In this document: positions 52,939 to 61,986 of the stretch, in pieces
Layout of the letters: each line of letters starts with the position of its first letter
Position numbering within the stretch: position 1 is the stretch's first letter
Source: Pseudotabrizicola sp046313895
GTDB taxonomy: Bacteria; Pseudomonadota; Alphaproteobacteria; Rhodobacterales; Rhodobacteraceae
DNA: 64,000 nucleotides
Direction: 5' to 3'
NCBI GenBank assembly: GCA_046313895.1
Contig: JBKBWK010000009.1
Coordinates: 26,202-90,201, forward strand
Translations under genes and position numbers: made by a program
Notes under the pieces: generated by a model
The model's input: the letters and a program-made list of their open reading frames with translations, nothing else
Told to the model about the DNA's origin: nothing
Database searches by the model: none

Positions 52939-53121
52939 TCATGCCGTCCGTCCCCGCGCAATACGCAGAAATTGCGTAAGCCGTGAAGTCCCTGCAGGCG
53001 CGCGACCGGTGTGAAACGTCTCGCGCTTTTCGCGTGCCAATCGCAGGAACTGCGCAGTTTTGCTTCCCGTGCTTGGCGCGCGGCTATCGGCCATATGGCG
53101 GCCCTTTGGGTCACGTTGCAT
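52939..53121 (-). CDS. Small basic protein with an internal repeat, unknown
   Basis: A 60-residue ORF. The ATG at 53121 is placed 5 nt after a strong GGAGG, more convincing than the first ATG at 53136. The product is strongly basic and repeats a motif: TAQFLRLARE near residues 22-31 and LTQFLRIARG near 48-57. No signal peptide or membrane helix. No family recognised. It fills the gap between ilvE and ohr. Confidence 0.45.
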   Translation of the reverse strand: MQRDPKGRHMADSRAPSTGSKTAQFLRLAREKRETFHTGRAPAGTSRLTQFLRIARGRTA

Positions 53122-53223
53122 GCGGTCCTCCATCAATGGATCAGGGCGTAGACTTTACCCCAGAATCACTGGAACACCAAACCCCCCGACAAAAGCCAAG
53201 ACACCCGGCAAGCGTGAACCAGC

Positions 53224-53652
53224 TTACGCGACTTCGGTCACTACATCGATATTGCCCTTGGTCGCGTTGGAATAGGGGCAGATGAAATGGCCACGCTCGG
53301 CAATCTTTTCCGCCACAGACCGTTCGACCCCCGGCATGGTCACAACCAGTTTGATCTTCAGTCCGAACCCGCCATCGCTGCGCGGTCCAATACCGACATG
53401 CGCATTCACACTGGTATCCTCTGGCACCGTGCCCAGCTTTTCGCTGGTCGCGGCAAAGCGCATGGCACCCAGATAACAGGCGGCATATCCGACCGCGAGC
53501 AGCTCTTCAGGGTTATGCCCGGCACCTGATCCGCCCAGTTCCTTGGGGCTGGTCATGGTCACGGTAAGCTTGCCATCCACCAGTTTGGACAGACCATTGC
53601 GGCCGCCACCGGTGGCATGCGATTCCGTCCAATACTTAACATCAACAGACAT
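53224..53652 (-). CDS. ohr: Organic hydroperoxide resistance protein
   Basis: A 142-residue OsmC-fold peroxidase with reactive Cys59 (GYAACYLGA) and resolving Cys125 (CPYSNA). It reduces organic hydroperoxides with electrons from lipoylated proteins. It is divergent from ohrR with two palindromes between them. Confidence 0.96.
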   Translation of the reverse strand: MSVDVKYWTESHATGGGRNGLSKLVDGKLTVTMTSPKELGGSGAGHNPEELLAVGYAACYLGAMRFAATSEKLGTVPEDTSVNAHVGIGPRSDGGFGLKIKLVVTMPGVERSVAEKIAERGHFICPYSNATKGNIDVVTEVA

Positions 53653-53668
53653 TATTTTTCCCTTCGCT

Positions 53669-53683
53669 TACGATTTAATCGTA
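53669..53683. promoter_or_regulatory. OhrR operator, site 1
   Basis: A perfect 15-bp palindrome with a single central base, TACGATTTAATCGTA, 17 bp before the ohr ATG. It fits the AATT-centred OhrR boxes of other Alphaproteobacteria. Confidence 0.8.
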
Positions 53684-53725
53684 TGCGATAAACATATGCG
53701 GCTTACGATCATGCGTCAACCCGCT

Positions 53726-53740
53726 TGCGATTTAATCGCA
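53726..53740. promoter_or_regulatory. OhrR operator, site 2
   Basis: A second perfect 15-bp palindrome, TGCGATTTAATCGCA, 57 bp from site 1 centre-to-centre. It lies 19 bp before the ohrR ATG at 53759, which argues against the upstream ATG at 53711 as the start. Confidence 0.8.
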
Positions 53741-53758
53741 CGCGATTACATTCTGCGC

Positions 53759-54184
53759 ATGACACTTGCCCTGCCTGATATGATTTGTTTTGCGCTGTAC
53801 TCAGCCACCCATGCCATGCAGCATGTCTACAAGCCGTTGCTGGATGACCTTGGGTTGACCTACCCGCAATACCTTGTGCTGACCGCACTATGGGAAACCG
53901 ACATTCAGACCGTCGGCGCGCTTGGACGTCAGGTGCAGCTTGAATCGAACACACTGACACCGCTTCTGAAGCGGCTGGAAGAGCGCGGCTTCGTCACCCG
54001 CAGCCGTGATGGCAAGGATGAACGGCAGGTCAACGTGTCTCTGACCGATGCTGGACAGGCGTTGAAGCATCGCGCCGCACATATTCCGGAATGTGTGCTG
54101 CAGAAATCAGGGCTTTCGGCTGAGGATCTCACGCATTTGCGTGATCAGATCACAACCCTGCGCGACCATCTGCGCAGCCGCTAA
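53759..54184 (+). CDS. ohrR: Organic-peroxide-sensing MarR repressor
   Basis: A 141-residue MarR protein. The sensing cysteine is Cys10 in MICFALYSATHAM, followed by LGLTYPQYLVLTALWE as in OhrR. A second cysteine near the C-terminus (PECVLQKSG) could form the two-Cys type disulfide. Oxidation should lift repression of ohr and of itself. The ATG at 53759 leaves both operators outside the coding sequence. The stop overlaps that of queG by 4 nt. Confidence 0.93.
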   Translation: MTLALPDMICFALYSATHAMQHVYKPLLDDLGLTYPQYLVLTALWETDIQTVGALGRQVQLESNTLTPLLKRLEERGFVTRSRDGKDERQVNVSLTDAGQALKHRAAHIPECVLQKSGLSAEDLTHLRDQITTLRDHLRSR

Positions 54185-55215
54185 AGGCGTGAGACAGCCC
54201 AGCGTGCGGCATCGGCCACTGTCGGATCATCATCTTCACATCGCTCTTGCGCCACCCCACGCAGGCCCGCATCACCAGAGTTTCCGATGGCATAGAGCAC
54301 GTTTCGCACAAAACGACCGCGCCCGATCCGCTTGATCGGACCACCTGCAAACCGGCTTCGGAAAGCGGCATCATCCAACTGTGCCAATTCTGCCAACCGA
54401 GGAGCACCGTGCTTGGGCAGATAGCCAATGTCGCGCGCGGCCACCGCAAACTTGTTCCATGGACAGACGGCAAGGCAATCATCGCAGCCATAAATCCGGT
54501 TGCCCATCAGCGGACGCAAGACAGGATCCACCGGGCCAGAATGTTCGATCGTCAGATAGGAAATGCAGCGCCGGGCGTCCAGTTGATAGGGCGCTGGAAA
54601 AGCCCCTGTCGGGCAAACATCAAGGCAGGCGGTGCAGGTGCCACAATGGCTGGTCTCGGGCGGGTCTTTGGGCAAATCCAGAGTGGTGAAAATCGCCCCA
54701 AGAAAAAACCAGTTGCCCAGATCGCGCGACAAAAGGTTGGTGTGCTTGCCTTGCCATCCAAGACCCGCTGCCTGTGCCAGCGGCTTTTCCATGACCGGGG
54801 CGGTATCGACAAACACCTTGATCTCGGCTGGACGATCCTTGGGCGACTGGTCGATCAGCCACCGACCCAACCGCTTCAGCCGCCGCTTGACCAGATCGTG
54901 GTAATCCTTGCCCTGGGCATAGACCGAAATCACGCCACGATCCCTTTGCTGCAACAGTGGCAAAGGGTTCGCGTCGGGCGCATAGCTTTCGGCCAGCATG
55001 ATGACCGAACGCGCATCTGGCCACAGTGCACCTGGATCGCCCCGCCATGCCATCCGTTCGGCCATCCAGGCCATTTGACCATGGCGGGCTTCAGCAACAA
55101 AAGCGGCCAGCCGTTCGGCCGCCTGCGGAATGGCATCAGGCGTGGTCACACGCATCGCCGCGAATCCTTCGTCAATGGCGCGGGCGTGCAGACGGGATTT
55201 CAGGGCTTCGGTCAT
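54181..55215 (-). CDS. queG: Epoxyqueuosine reductase
   Basis: A 344-residue cobalamin enzyme that performs the last step of queuosine synthesis in tRNA. Two ferredoxin-type [4Fe-4S] motifs are seen (CGTCTACLDVCP and CDDCLAVCP). The N-terminal and central parts bind cobalamin (VFVDTAPVMEKPLAQAAGLGWQG). Full length. Confidence 0.96.
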   Translation of the reverse strand: MTEALKSRLHARAIDEGFAAMRVTTPDAIPQAAERLAAFVAEARHGQMAWMAERMAWRGDPGALWPDARSVIMLAESYAPDANPLPLLQQRDRGVISVYAQGKDYHDLVKRRLKRLGRWLIDQSPKDRPAEIKVFVDTAPVMEKPLAQAAGLGWQGKHTNLLSRDLGNWFFLGAIFTTLDLPKDPPETSHCGTCTACLDVCPTGAFPAPYQLDARRCISYLTIEHSGPVDPVLRPLMGNRIYGCDDCLAVCPWNKFAVAARDIGYLPKHGAPRLAELAQLDDAAFRSRFAGGPIKRIGRGRFVRNVLYAIGNSGDAGLRGVAQERCEDDDPTVADAARWAVSRL

Positions 55216-55387
55216 GCCGGTATCTTATCGCCCCACGCTGGCCCCGACCATGGCCTTTCGCCTGAACCGCATTGGTCTGCGGCCGTGCGATGGCCCGCCT
55301 TGACCCGTCAAGCCAGACCCCAAGCCAAGTCCCCCCTTCATTCCCATCCGGTTTTCCCATAAACCCTCGACGACAGGGGAGACTGCC

Positions 55388-56488
55388 ATGAGCCTTAACA
55401 CCTTCGGCCACTTGTTCCGCGTGACCACCTGGGGCGAAAGCCATGGCCCGGCCATTGGCTGCACGGTCGACGGCTGTCCACCCGGCATTGCCTTGACCGA
55501 AGCCGATCTTCAGCCTTGGCTGGACAGGCGCAAACCCGGCACATCAAAATTCACGACGCAGCGAAAAGAGCCGGATGAGGTGCGCATCCTCTCGGGCGTG
55601 TTTGAAGGGCGCACGACGGGCACCTCGATCCAGTTGATGATCGAAAACACTGACCAGCGGTCGAAAGACTATGGTGACATTGCGACCGCCTTCCGCCCAG
55701 GCCATGCCGATATCACCTATCACCAGAAATACGGTCATCGCGACTATCGGGGGGGCGGGCGGTCGTCGGCGCGCGAAACCGCATCGCGCGTTGCAGCCGG
55801 CGGCGTGGCGCGCGCCGCGCTCGCTGCATTGGTGCCGGATCTGCGGATCACCGGCTACATGGTGCAGATGGGAACCAAAGGCATCGACCGCAGCCGGTTC
55901 GATGCGGCGGTGATCGGTGAAAACCCGTTCTGGTGCCCTGATCCTGTCGCGACCGTCGAATGGGCGGCATATCTGGATGCTCTGCGCCTGTCGCACAATT
56001 CGGTTGGCGCAGTGATCGAGGTCGTGGGCGAAGGCGTGCCGCCCGGTCTGGGCGCACCACTTTATGGCAAGCTCGACAGCGACCTTGCTAGCGCGATGAT
56101 GAGCATCAATGCGGTGAAAGCGGTCGAGATCGGCGATGGTATGGCAGTAGCGGGTCTGACCGGTGTGGACAACGCGGACGAGATCCGCATGGGCACAAAC
56201 GGACCGGAATACCTGTCAAACCACGCAGGCGGTATCTTGGGGGGTATCTCGACCGGTCAGCCGGTGGTGTGCCGTTTTGCGGTGAAACCAACGTCAAGCA
56301 TCCTGACTCCACGTCGGACCATCAATCAGGCGGGCCAAGAAGTCGACCTGATCACCAAGGGTCGTCACGACCCGTGCGTCGGCATACGCGCCGTTCCGGT
56401 GGGGGAGGCGATGATGGCCTGCGTCTTGCTGGACCATCTTCTGTTGGATCGTGGTCAGACCGGCGGTCTGCGCGGCAAAATAGGCTGA
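55388..56488 (+). CDS. aroC: Chorismate synthase
   Basis: A 366-residue enzyme that makes chorismate from EPSP, using reduced FMN. The family motifs are present: GESHGPAIGCTVDGCPPGI, then YRGGGRSSARETASRVAAG, and RHDPCVGIRAVPVGEAM at the end. Full length. A strong GGGGA upstream of the ATG. It ends next to a stem-loop that also forms the end of a leftward mini-ORF. Confidence 0.97.
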   Translation: MSLNTFGHLFRVTTWGESHGPAIGCTVDGCPPGIALTEADLQPWLDRRKPGTSKFTTQRKEPDEVRILSGVFEGRTTGTSIQLMIENTDQRSKDYGDIATAFRPGHADITYHQKYGHRDYRGGGRSSARETASRVAAGGVARAALAALVPDLRITGYMVQMGTKGIDRSRFDAAVIGENPFWCPDPVATVEWAAYLDALRLSHNSVGAVIEVVGEGVPPGLGAPLYGKLDSDLASAMMSINAVKAVEIGDGMAVAGLTGVDNADEIRMGTNGPEYLSNHAGGILGGISTGQPVVCRFAVKPTSSILTPRRTINQAGQEVDLITKGRHDPCVGIRAVPVGEAMMACVLLDHLLLDRGQTGGLRGKIG

Positions 56489-56489
56489 T

Positions 56490-56576
56490 TCAAGCTGCCG
56501 CTCCAAGGCGCGGCAGCTTGATGGGCTTTGGCAGGGTGACCGGGGCAATCAGGCGTTTCAGATCAGACAGGCGCAT
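56490..56576 (-). CDS. 28-residue mini-ORF with a strong SD
   Basis: The ATG at 56576 is preceded by AAAAGGAGATATGCC, an SD with 7 nt spacing to the start. It codes for a short basic peptide, MRLSDLKRLIAPVTLPKPI and nine more residues, ending two bases from the aroC stop. The last codons lie in a hairpin. It is on the same strand as, and 117 bp after, the methyltransferase gene. Real translation is likely from the SD; the function is unknown. Confidence 0.42.
   Translation of the reverse strand: MRLSDLKRLIAPVTLPKPIKLPRLGAAA
56491..56520. terminator. Stem-loop after aroC
   Basis: CAAGCTGCCGC at 56491-56501 pairs perfectly with GCGGCAGCTTG at 56510-56520. No strong T-run follows on either strand, so it may be a weak or Rho-assisted terminator, or simply protect the mRNA end. 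Confidence 0.45.
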
Positions 56577-56692
56577 GGCATATCTCCTTTTCATGATACC
56601 GAAAGCATGTCCTGCTTGCCGATCACATGCCATGAAAAGCTGCGTGAGGTTTGTTTCAGATCCGCTGCCGCTACCGGTCCATGACTGCGGAA

Positions 56693-57586
56693 CTATCGCA
56701 CATTGATCTTGCGCAACACCCGCCGGACAAAGCCTGGCTTCAATGGCGCAACCGGGGCCTGCGGCGCCTCGGGCGGGTCAGAGTAGCGGCGCATGCCTTC
56801 GGCAAACGCCTGTCCGACCCAAGGTCCATAGTTTTCGCCGATAAACGCTTGGAACCTGGAGGCAAAGGCAAGGGGGATCAGGCGGTGCTCTTGTTTGTCC
56901 CAGCCCAGAAAGAAGCCCTCACCCAGGCGGGCACCATAGGCGCGTCCGGTTTCGGGCACCCGCAACGCAAAGATGTTGTGGCTGACCGAGCGCGATTTCA
57001 TCAATGATCGGCCAAGCGCCTGATTGTCATCGGTGGGAAAAATCCGGCTGTGCACAGGCGCCTGATCAAACACATGCCGCGGCCCGGTGGCATAGCTGTT
57101 CCCCCAAGTCGAGCAATACATTTTCAGATCATGATGAATGATGATCCCACCGGGCTTCACAAGCGGCAAAATACCCAGCGTGTCGATCAGCGGCCAAGGA
57201 TGTTTGTGGGCGGCATCTATGAAGCACAGATCAATCGGCTCTTGGATGTGTTCGCCAACGTCAAGACAGGTTTTTCCACGATGGACCGTAATGGTCACGC
57301 CGGGATGCGGCAAAGCCTCGTCGATCATATACCCGACGGGTTTGGTCGGATCGACATAGTAATGGTCGAGCAGGTCAAAGCTGTGCAGGGCACCGCCGCC
57401 ATTATGCGACATAAGCGAGGCCAACACACAACTCGACATTCCGCTCGCACAGCCGATCTCGACCACCGTTCGTGGTTTTGCCTCGGCAATCAGGTCCGCG
57501 ATGAAGGCAACGTCCTGCCCGTCAATTGCCCCCATGTCACCAAACCAGCGCGCATTGAACCACTCTGTCAATTCTGTCGAAATCAT
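56693..57586 (-). CDS. Class I SAM methyltransferase of the CmcI/rhamnosyl type
   Basis: A 297-residue protein with a SAM motif VVEIGCASGMSSCVLASLM (about residues 47-65) and the family's acidic FIDAAHKHPWPLIDTLGILPLV, followed by GGIIIHHD. This resembles methyltransferases that modify sugars or secreted small molecules. The ATG at 57586 is used. The C-terminus has a basic tail. It is isolated, so no pathway can be inferred. Confidence 0.82.
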   Translation of the reverse strand: MISTELTEWFNARWFGDMGAIDGQDVAFIADLIAEAKPRTVVEIGCASGMSSCVLASLMSHNGGGALHSFDLLDHYYVDPTKPVGYMIDEALPHPGVTITVHRGKTCLDVGEHIQEPIDLCFIDAAHKHPWPLIDTLGILPLVKPGGIIIHHDLKMYCSTWGNSYATGPRHVFDQAPVHSRIFPTDDNQALGRSLMKSRSVSHNIFALRVPETGRAYGARLGEGFFLGWDKQEHRLIPLAFASRFQAFIGENYGPWVGQAFAEGMRRYSDPPEAPQAPVAPLKPGFVRRVLRKINVR

Positions 57587-57796
57587 CAAATCACCTAACC
57601 CTTGGTTTGGTTTGACCAAGCATACCGTACTCTTGTTTTATCTGGCCCACCGGTATCGGCGAGGGTGTCGCGGCAGAAACCTGGAAAAGACCCTCGGCGC
57701 CCATGCAGTTTTCTTGGATGAACCCAACCTCGCAACCATAAATCGCACGTTCCGCCGATGTACTTTATCCAAGAGCCATAGAATTCTATGGCTGAC

Positions 57797-57827
57797 AAAA
57801 AAGGCTGCCCCGCCAAGGGCAGCCTTT
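57797..57827 (-). terminator. Terminator of hup
   Basis: On the minus strand AAGGCTGCCC pairs with GGGCAGCCTT (57801-57826) around a 6-nt loop and is followed by a T-run at 57797-57802. It lies just after the HU stop codon. The gap 57587-57796 holds no gene I can see. Confidence 0.88.
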
Positions 57828-57852
57828 GCATGGGTCAGACCTGCCGCAGCGC

Positions 57853-58140
57853 TCAGGCGTTGACGCTGTCTTTCAGTGCCTTGGCGATGGCGAATTTCAC
57901 CTGCTTGTCGGCTGGCTTGGTCATCGTCTCGCCGGTGGCCGGGTTGCGGACCTGACGCTCGGGGCGGGCTTTGCAGGCAACCTTGCCAAGACCCGGCAGC
58001 GTAACCGAACCGCCAGCGGCAACTTCACGGGTAACGACGTCAACGATTGCGTCCAGCGCAGAGCCGGCAACCTTTTTGTCGGCACCCATGGCGTCGGCAA
58101 TGGCAGCAACGAGTTGGGTCTTGGTCATCGGTTTGGTCAT
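57853..58140 (-). CDS. HU-type DNA-binding protein
   Basis: A 95-residue histone-like protein with GSVTLPGLGKVACKARPERQ and the RNPATGETM beta-arm that bends DNA in HU/IHF proteins. It forms dimers on the nucleoid. The N-terminus has an extra MTKPM compared with E. coli HU. IHF is less likely because the arm and the length fit HU. Confidence 0.95.
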   Translation of the reverse strand: MTKPMTKTQLVAAIADAMGADKKVAGSALDAIVDVVTREVAAGGSVTLPGLGKVACKARPERQVRNPATGETMTKPADKQVKFAIAKALKDSVNA

Positions 58141-58281
58141 ATTCTTCTTCCTTGTTTCTGGCCACCGCCATCAGGCGGGGCCTCGGATGATTGTGGGCCG
58201 TTTCCGGCGACGCGTTTCGCTACACAGGGTTTTTCCGCGCAAATCAAGCCCCAACAGTGCGTGACAGCCGAAAATGCGCGG

Positions 58282-59760
58282 TCAAAGGAACGCTGTTTCC
58301 TCAAAGCTGCGCAACTTCCGGCTGTGAATCCGCTCAATCGGCATCAAACGCAAGCGTTCCATCGCACGGATGCCGATCTGCAGATGGCGGCTGACCTGAG
58401 TCTTGTAGAAATCGCTGGCCATGCCAGGCAACTTCAGCTCGCCATGCAGTGGCTTGTCCGAGACACACAACAGCGTGCCGTAGGGAACCCGGAACCGGAA
58501 ACCGTTGGCCGCGATGGTGGCGCTTTCCATATCCAGCGCGATGGCGCGGGACTGCGACAGACGTTTGACCGGGCCGGACTGGTCGCGCAGTTCCCAGTTG
58601 CGGTTGTCGATGGTGGCGACGGTGCCCGTGCGCATGATGCGCTTCAGCTCATAGCCTTCCAGTTGCGTGACCTCGGCCACCGCCTCTTGCAGCGCAATCT
58701 GGATTTCGGCCAAGGCCGGGATCGGCACCCAGACCGGAAGATCATCGTCCAGAACATGGTCTTCGCGCAGATAGGCATGGGCCAGCACGAAATCGCCCAT
58801 CGACTGCGAATTGCGCAGGCCCGCACAATGCCCCACCATCAACCAGGCATGCGGGCGCAGCACTGCGATATGGTCGGTGGCGGTTTTTGCATTGGATGGA
58901 CCAACGCCGATATTGACCAGTGTGATCCCCTGCCCGTCAGCGCGCTTCAGGTGATAGGTCGGCATCTGTGGGGTCTTACCCGATGGATGCAGCACCCCAT
59001 CGGCCGAGGTGATGATCTGGTTCCCGGTGGCCACAAAAGCGGTGTAGCCCGAAGCCGGATCCGCCAGAACCTGCCGGGCGTAGCCTTCGAATTCGTCCAC
59101 ATAGAATTGGTAGTTGGTGAACAGCACATGGTTCTGGAAATGCTGTGGGTCGGTGGCGGTGTAGTGCGACAACCGGGCAAGCGAATAATCCACCCGCTGT
59201 GCCGTGAACGGTGCCAGCGGCATCGAGCCATCCGGGTTCTCGCTGCGGGTTCCGTTCACGATGTCATCGTTGGTTGTGGCCAGATCCGGCACGTCAAATA
59301 CATCGCGCAGCGAAAATTCCAGTACTCCTTCTTGCGGCACCGACACGGCAGGATTCCCGGCCACCGCAAAATGCACGGGAATCGGCGTTTCCGATGGTCC
59401 GATCTGCACCGACACACCATGATTTTCGATCAACAGACCAAGCTGCTGGATCAGGTAATTGCGGAACAGGTCGGGGCGCGTGACCGTTGTGGCATAGGTG
59501 CCGGGGCTGGCGACATGCCCAAAGGACAGGCGCGAGTCGGCTTTGGTGTGGCTGGTGACTGTCAGACGGATTTCCGGGTAAAACGCCCGGATGCGGGTGT
59601 GCGGCTTTCCGCGTGTAACTGTCGCACTGAAATGGTCGGCCAGAAACGTCGTGGCTTTGGCGTAAAGGTCCTCCAGACGGTCCACGGCAGCGGCGGGGTC
59701 GGTGAATTCCTCTGCCGCAGGCAGGTCTGGGGTCTGGTAGGCAGCGGGTCCGTCTTGCAT
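58282..59760 (-). CDS. amn: AMP nucleosidase
   Basis: A 492-residue enzyme that cleaves AMP to adenine and ribose-5-phosphate. Its N-domain (about residues 1-190) and the nucleoside-phosphorylase-like C-domain (LVNIGVGPSNAKTATDHIAVLRP, VGHCAGLRNSQ and LDMESATIAANG) match E. coli Amn (484 aa). The ATG at 59760 (MQDGPA) is used; the extension to 59862 has no family support. It is divergent from the HDAC-like gene. Confidence 0.95.
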   Translation of the reverse strand: MQDGPAAYQTPDLPAAEEFTDPAAAVDRLEDLYAKATTFLADHFSATVTRGKPHTRIRAFYPEIRLTVTSHTKADSRLSFGHVASPGTYATTVTRPDLFRNYLIQQLGLLIENHGVSVQIGPSETPIPVHFAVAGNPAVSVPQEGVLEFSLRDVFDVPDLATTNDDIVNGTRSENPDGSMPLAPFTAQRVDYSLARLSHYTATDPQHFQNHVLFTNYQFYVDEFEGYARQVLADPASGYTAFVATGNQIITSADGVLHPSGKTPQMPTYHLKRADGQGITLVNIGVGPSNAKTATDHIAVLRPHAWLMVGHCAGLRNSQSMGDFVLAHAYLREDHVLDDDLPVWVPIPALAEIQIALQEAVAEVTQLEGYELKRIMRTGTVATIDNRNWELRDQSGPVKRLSQSRAIALDMESATIAANGFRFRVPYGTLLCVSDKPLHGELKLPGMASDFYKTQVSRHLQIGIRAMERLRLMPIERIHSRKLRSFEETAFL

Positions 59761-59945
59761 TGCATCTCTCGTCAAATGATCCGGCATATAAGCCGAAAGC
59801 GGGGGGGGCGCGCAAGTAAAGGCTTGATGACATGGCCGCGCCTTGATGCCAAAGGGCACCATCCCTGTTCACCCGCGAGTCTCGGGCCATATTCAAGCAC
59901 GGGGCAAGTGGTGATAAACAGGCCCATCCCGACAGCGAGGCACGA

Positions 59946-60863
59946 ATGGTTCTGGTCCTGACACACAACGATTGCCTGTCCCATGTGACGCCCCCCGGCC
60001 ACCCCGAACAGGTGGCGCGGCTGCAAGCAGTGGAGCGCGGTTTTCTGGGGCTGCCGGTGGTCCGCCAGGATGCACCCATGGGCATGGTGGACGACGTGTT
60101 GCGATGCCATCCCCAGCACTATGTTGACCGCGTTCGCGCGCGGGTGCCGTCGCAGGGCTGGGCGCAGGTGGATGGCGACACCTTCCTGTCGCCCGGATCC
60201 TTTGCGGCAGCGATGCGGGGCGTGGGCGGGGTCTGCGCAGCAGTCGATCATGTGCTGACCAATGGGGGACGCGCCTTTGTGGCCGCCCGCCCGCCAGGAC
60301 ACCATGCCGAACGGGAAACCGCGATGGGGTTTTGCCTGTTCGGCACCGTGGCGATTGGGGCAAAGCGCGCGCTGGACAAGCACGGCCTGACCCGCGTGGC
60401 GGTGCTGGATTTTGACGTCCATCATGGCAACGGCACGCAGGATCTGCTGTGGGACGAACCACGGGTGCGCTTCATATCTTCGCATCAGATGCCGCTTTAC
60501 CCCGGTTCGGGGGATCCGCGCGAACGTGGCGCGCATGGGCAGATCACCAACCTGCCGCTTCCTGAAGGCTCGGGTGGGGCGCAGATGCGGGCAGCCTGGA
60601 CCCCTGTCCTGAACGATATGAGGGACTGGCAACCGGAACTGGTGATCATCAGCGCAGGCTTTGACGCGCACCGGTCAGACCCCTTGGCCGGGCTGATGTG
60701 GGACACCGCCGATTTCGCATGGCTGACCAAGGCGATTTGCGATCTGGCCGATGAATGCTGCGCGGGCCGGGTGGTATCGTCGCTGGAGGGCGGCTATGAT
60801 CTGGACGCGTTGGCCGATAGTGTGGCCGCGCATCTGAAAGAACTGGGAAGGCAAAGCGCATGA
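59946..60863 (+). CDS. Histone-deacetylase-family amidohydrolase (class II)
   Basis: A 305-residue enzyme with RPPGHHAE, DFDVHHGNGTQ and the metal-binding SAGFDAHRSDPL motif of the HDAC family. Bacterial members deacetylate polyamines or acetoin-like molecules, or small acetylated compounds. The gene opens a four-gene operon, coupled (ATGA) to xseB. Polyamine deacetylation would suit the polyamine genes elsewhere in this window, but that is only a guess. Confidence 0.92.
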   Translation: MVLVLTHNDCLSHVTPPGHPEQVARLQAVERGFLGLPVVRQDAPMGMVDDVLRCHPQHYVDRVRARVPSQGWAQVDGDTFLSPGSFAAAMRGVGGVCAAVDHVLTNGGRAFVAARPPGHHAERETAMGFCLFGTVAIGAKRALDKHGLTRVAVLDFDVHHGNGTQDLLWDEPRVRFISSHQMPLYPGSGDPRERGAHGQITNLPLPEGSGGAQMRAAWTPVLNDMRDWQPELVIISAGFDAHRSDPLAGLMWDTADFAWLTKAICDLADECCAGRVVSSLEGGYDLDALADSVAAHLKELGRQSA

Positions 60864-61099
60864 CCGACAAACCCGTGGGCGAAATGAGCTTCGAAGACGC
60901 CATGGCCGCGCTGGAGCAGGTCGTCGGCCAGCTGGAACGCGGCGACGTGGCGCTTGACGCATCGATTGCGCTTTATGAACGCGGCGCGGCGCTGAAGGCG
61001 CACTGCGAGGCCAAACTGAAAGACGCCGAAGAAAAAGTGGATCTGATCCGTGCCGCCGAGGGCCGCGCAATCGGCGCAACACCGGTGGAGGGGATGTGA
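60860..61099 (+). CDS. xseB: Exodeoxyribonuclease VII small subunit
   Basis: A 79-residue helical protein with the XseB motif MSFEDAMAALEQVVGQLERGDVAL and SIALYERGAALKAHCEAKL. It works with XseA (not here) to degrade single-stranded DNA. It overlaps both neighbours (ATGA and GTGA). Confidence 0.96.
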   Translation: MTDKPVGEMSFEDAMAALEQVVGQLERGDVALDASIALYERGAALKAHCEAKLKDAEEKVDLIRAAEGRAIGATPVEGM

Positions 61100-61965
61100 G
61101 CTTTCCCCAAGCCCTGACCCGTGCGGCAGCCCTGATCCAGGCCCGTCTGGACCAGATCCTTGCAGATCGTGCCGATGAACCGGTCATCCACGCCATGCGC
61201 TATGCGGTGGCGGGTGGCAAACGTCTGCGCGGTTTTCTGGTGCTGGAAAGCGCCGCCATGCTGGGTGTGCCAGTGGACCGCGCCATAAGTGCTGCGGCAG
61301 CGGTCGAGGCGCTGCACGCCTATAGCCTGGTGCATGATGACATGCCCTGCATGGACGACGATGACCTGCGCCGTGGCCATCCGACCGTGCATGTCAAATG
61401 GGATGAGGCGACCGCCGTTCTTGCCGGCGACGCGCTGCAGACGCTGGCTTTCGAACTTCTGTGCGATCCGGCACTGGGGTCGGGCGACACCCGCATCGCC
61501 TTGGTGCGTGGTCTGGCAATCGCGTCCGGGGCCGAGGGAATGGTTTTGGGGCAAGCTCTTGATATTGCCGCTGAAACCTCGGAAACACCCCTGACACTCG
61601 ACCAGATTTCCCGGCTTCAGGCCGGCAAGACAGGCGCGCTGATCCGCTGGTCCGCCGAGGCGGGCGCGGTGATTGCCGGGGCAGATCCCGCGCCGCTGCG
61701 CGCCTACGCAACCGCTCTGGGATTGGCCTTCCAGATCGCCGACGACATTCTGGACGAGACAGGCGACGAGGCACAGGCCGGCAAGCGGCTGCACAAGGAT
61801 GCCGATGCAGGCAAGGCCACCTTCGTGTCGCTCCTCGGGCTTGCGGGCGCGCAGGCTCGGGCACGCGCTCTGGTGGCTGAGGCGGAAGGCCACCTTGCGG
61901 CTTATGGCAGCAAGGCGCAAACCCTCAAAGACGCCGCCCGCTTCGTGATCGCGCGCAAAAACTAG
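61096..61965 (+). CDS. ispA: Farnesyl diphosphate synthase (geranyltranstransferase)
   Basis: A 289-residue prenyl synthase with the two aspartate-rich motifs DDMPCMDDDDLRRG (FARM) and DDILDETGD (SARM), plus KxxL and KTG. It makes FPP from IPP and DMAPP. The start is GTG 61096 in GTGA overlap with the xseB stop. It is followed by dxs after 21 bp. Confidence 0.96.
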   Translation: MSFPQALTRAAALIQARLDQILADRADEPVIHAMRYAVAGGKRLRGFLVLESAAMLGVPVDRAISAAAAVEALHAYSLVHDDMPCMDDDDLRRGHPTVHVKWDEATAVLAGDALQTLAFELLCDPALGSGDTRIALVRGLAIASGAEGMVLGQALDIAAETSETPLTLDQISRLQAGKTGALIRWSAEAGAVIAGADPAPLRAYATALGLAFQIADDILDETGDEAQAGKRLHKDADAGKATFVSLLGLAGAQARARALVAEAEGHLAAYGSKAQTLKDAARFVIARKN

Positions 61966-61986
61966 GGCCCAAAGGCAGAAGAACAC

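Noticed and set aside
57826..59961. A 711-codon plus-strand open frame opposite amn
   Set aside because: It is the antisense of amn, which has clear family motifs. Long antisense frames are common in GC-rich genes, and no motif is seen in this one.
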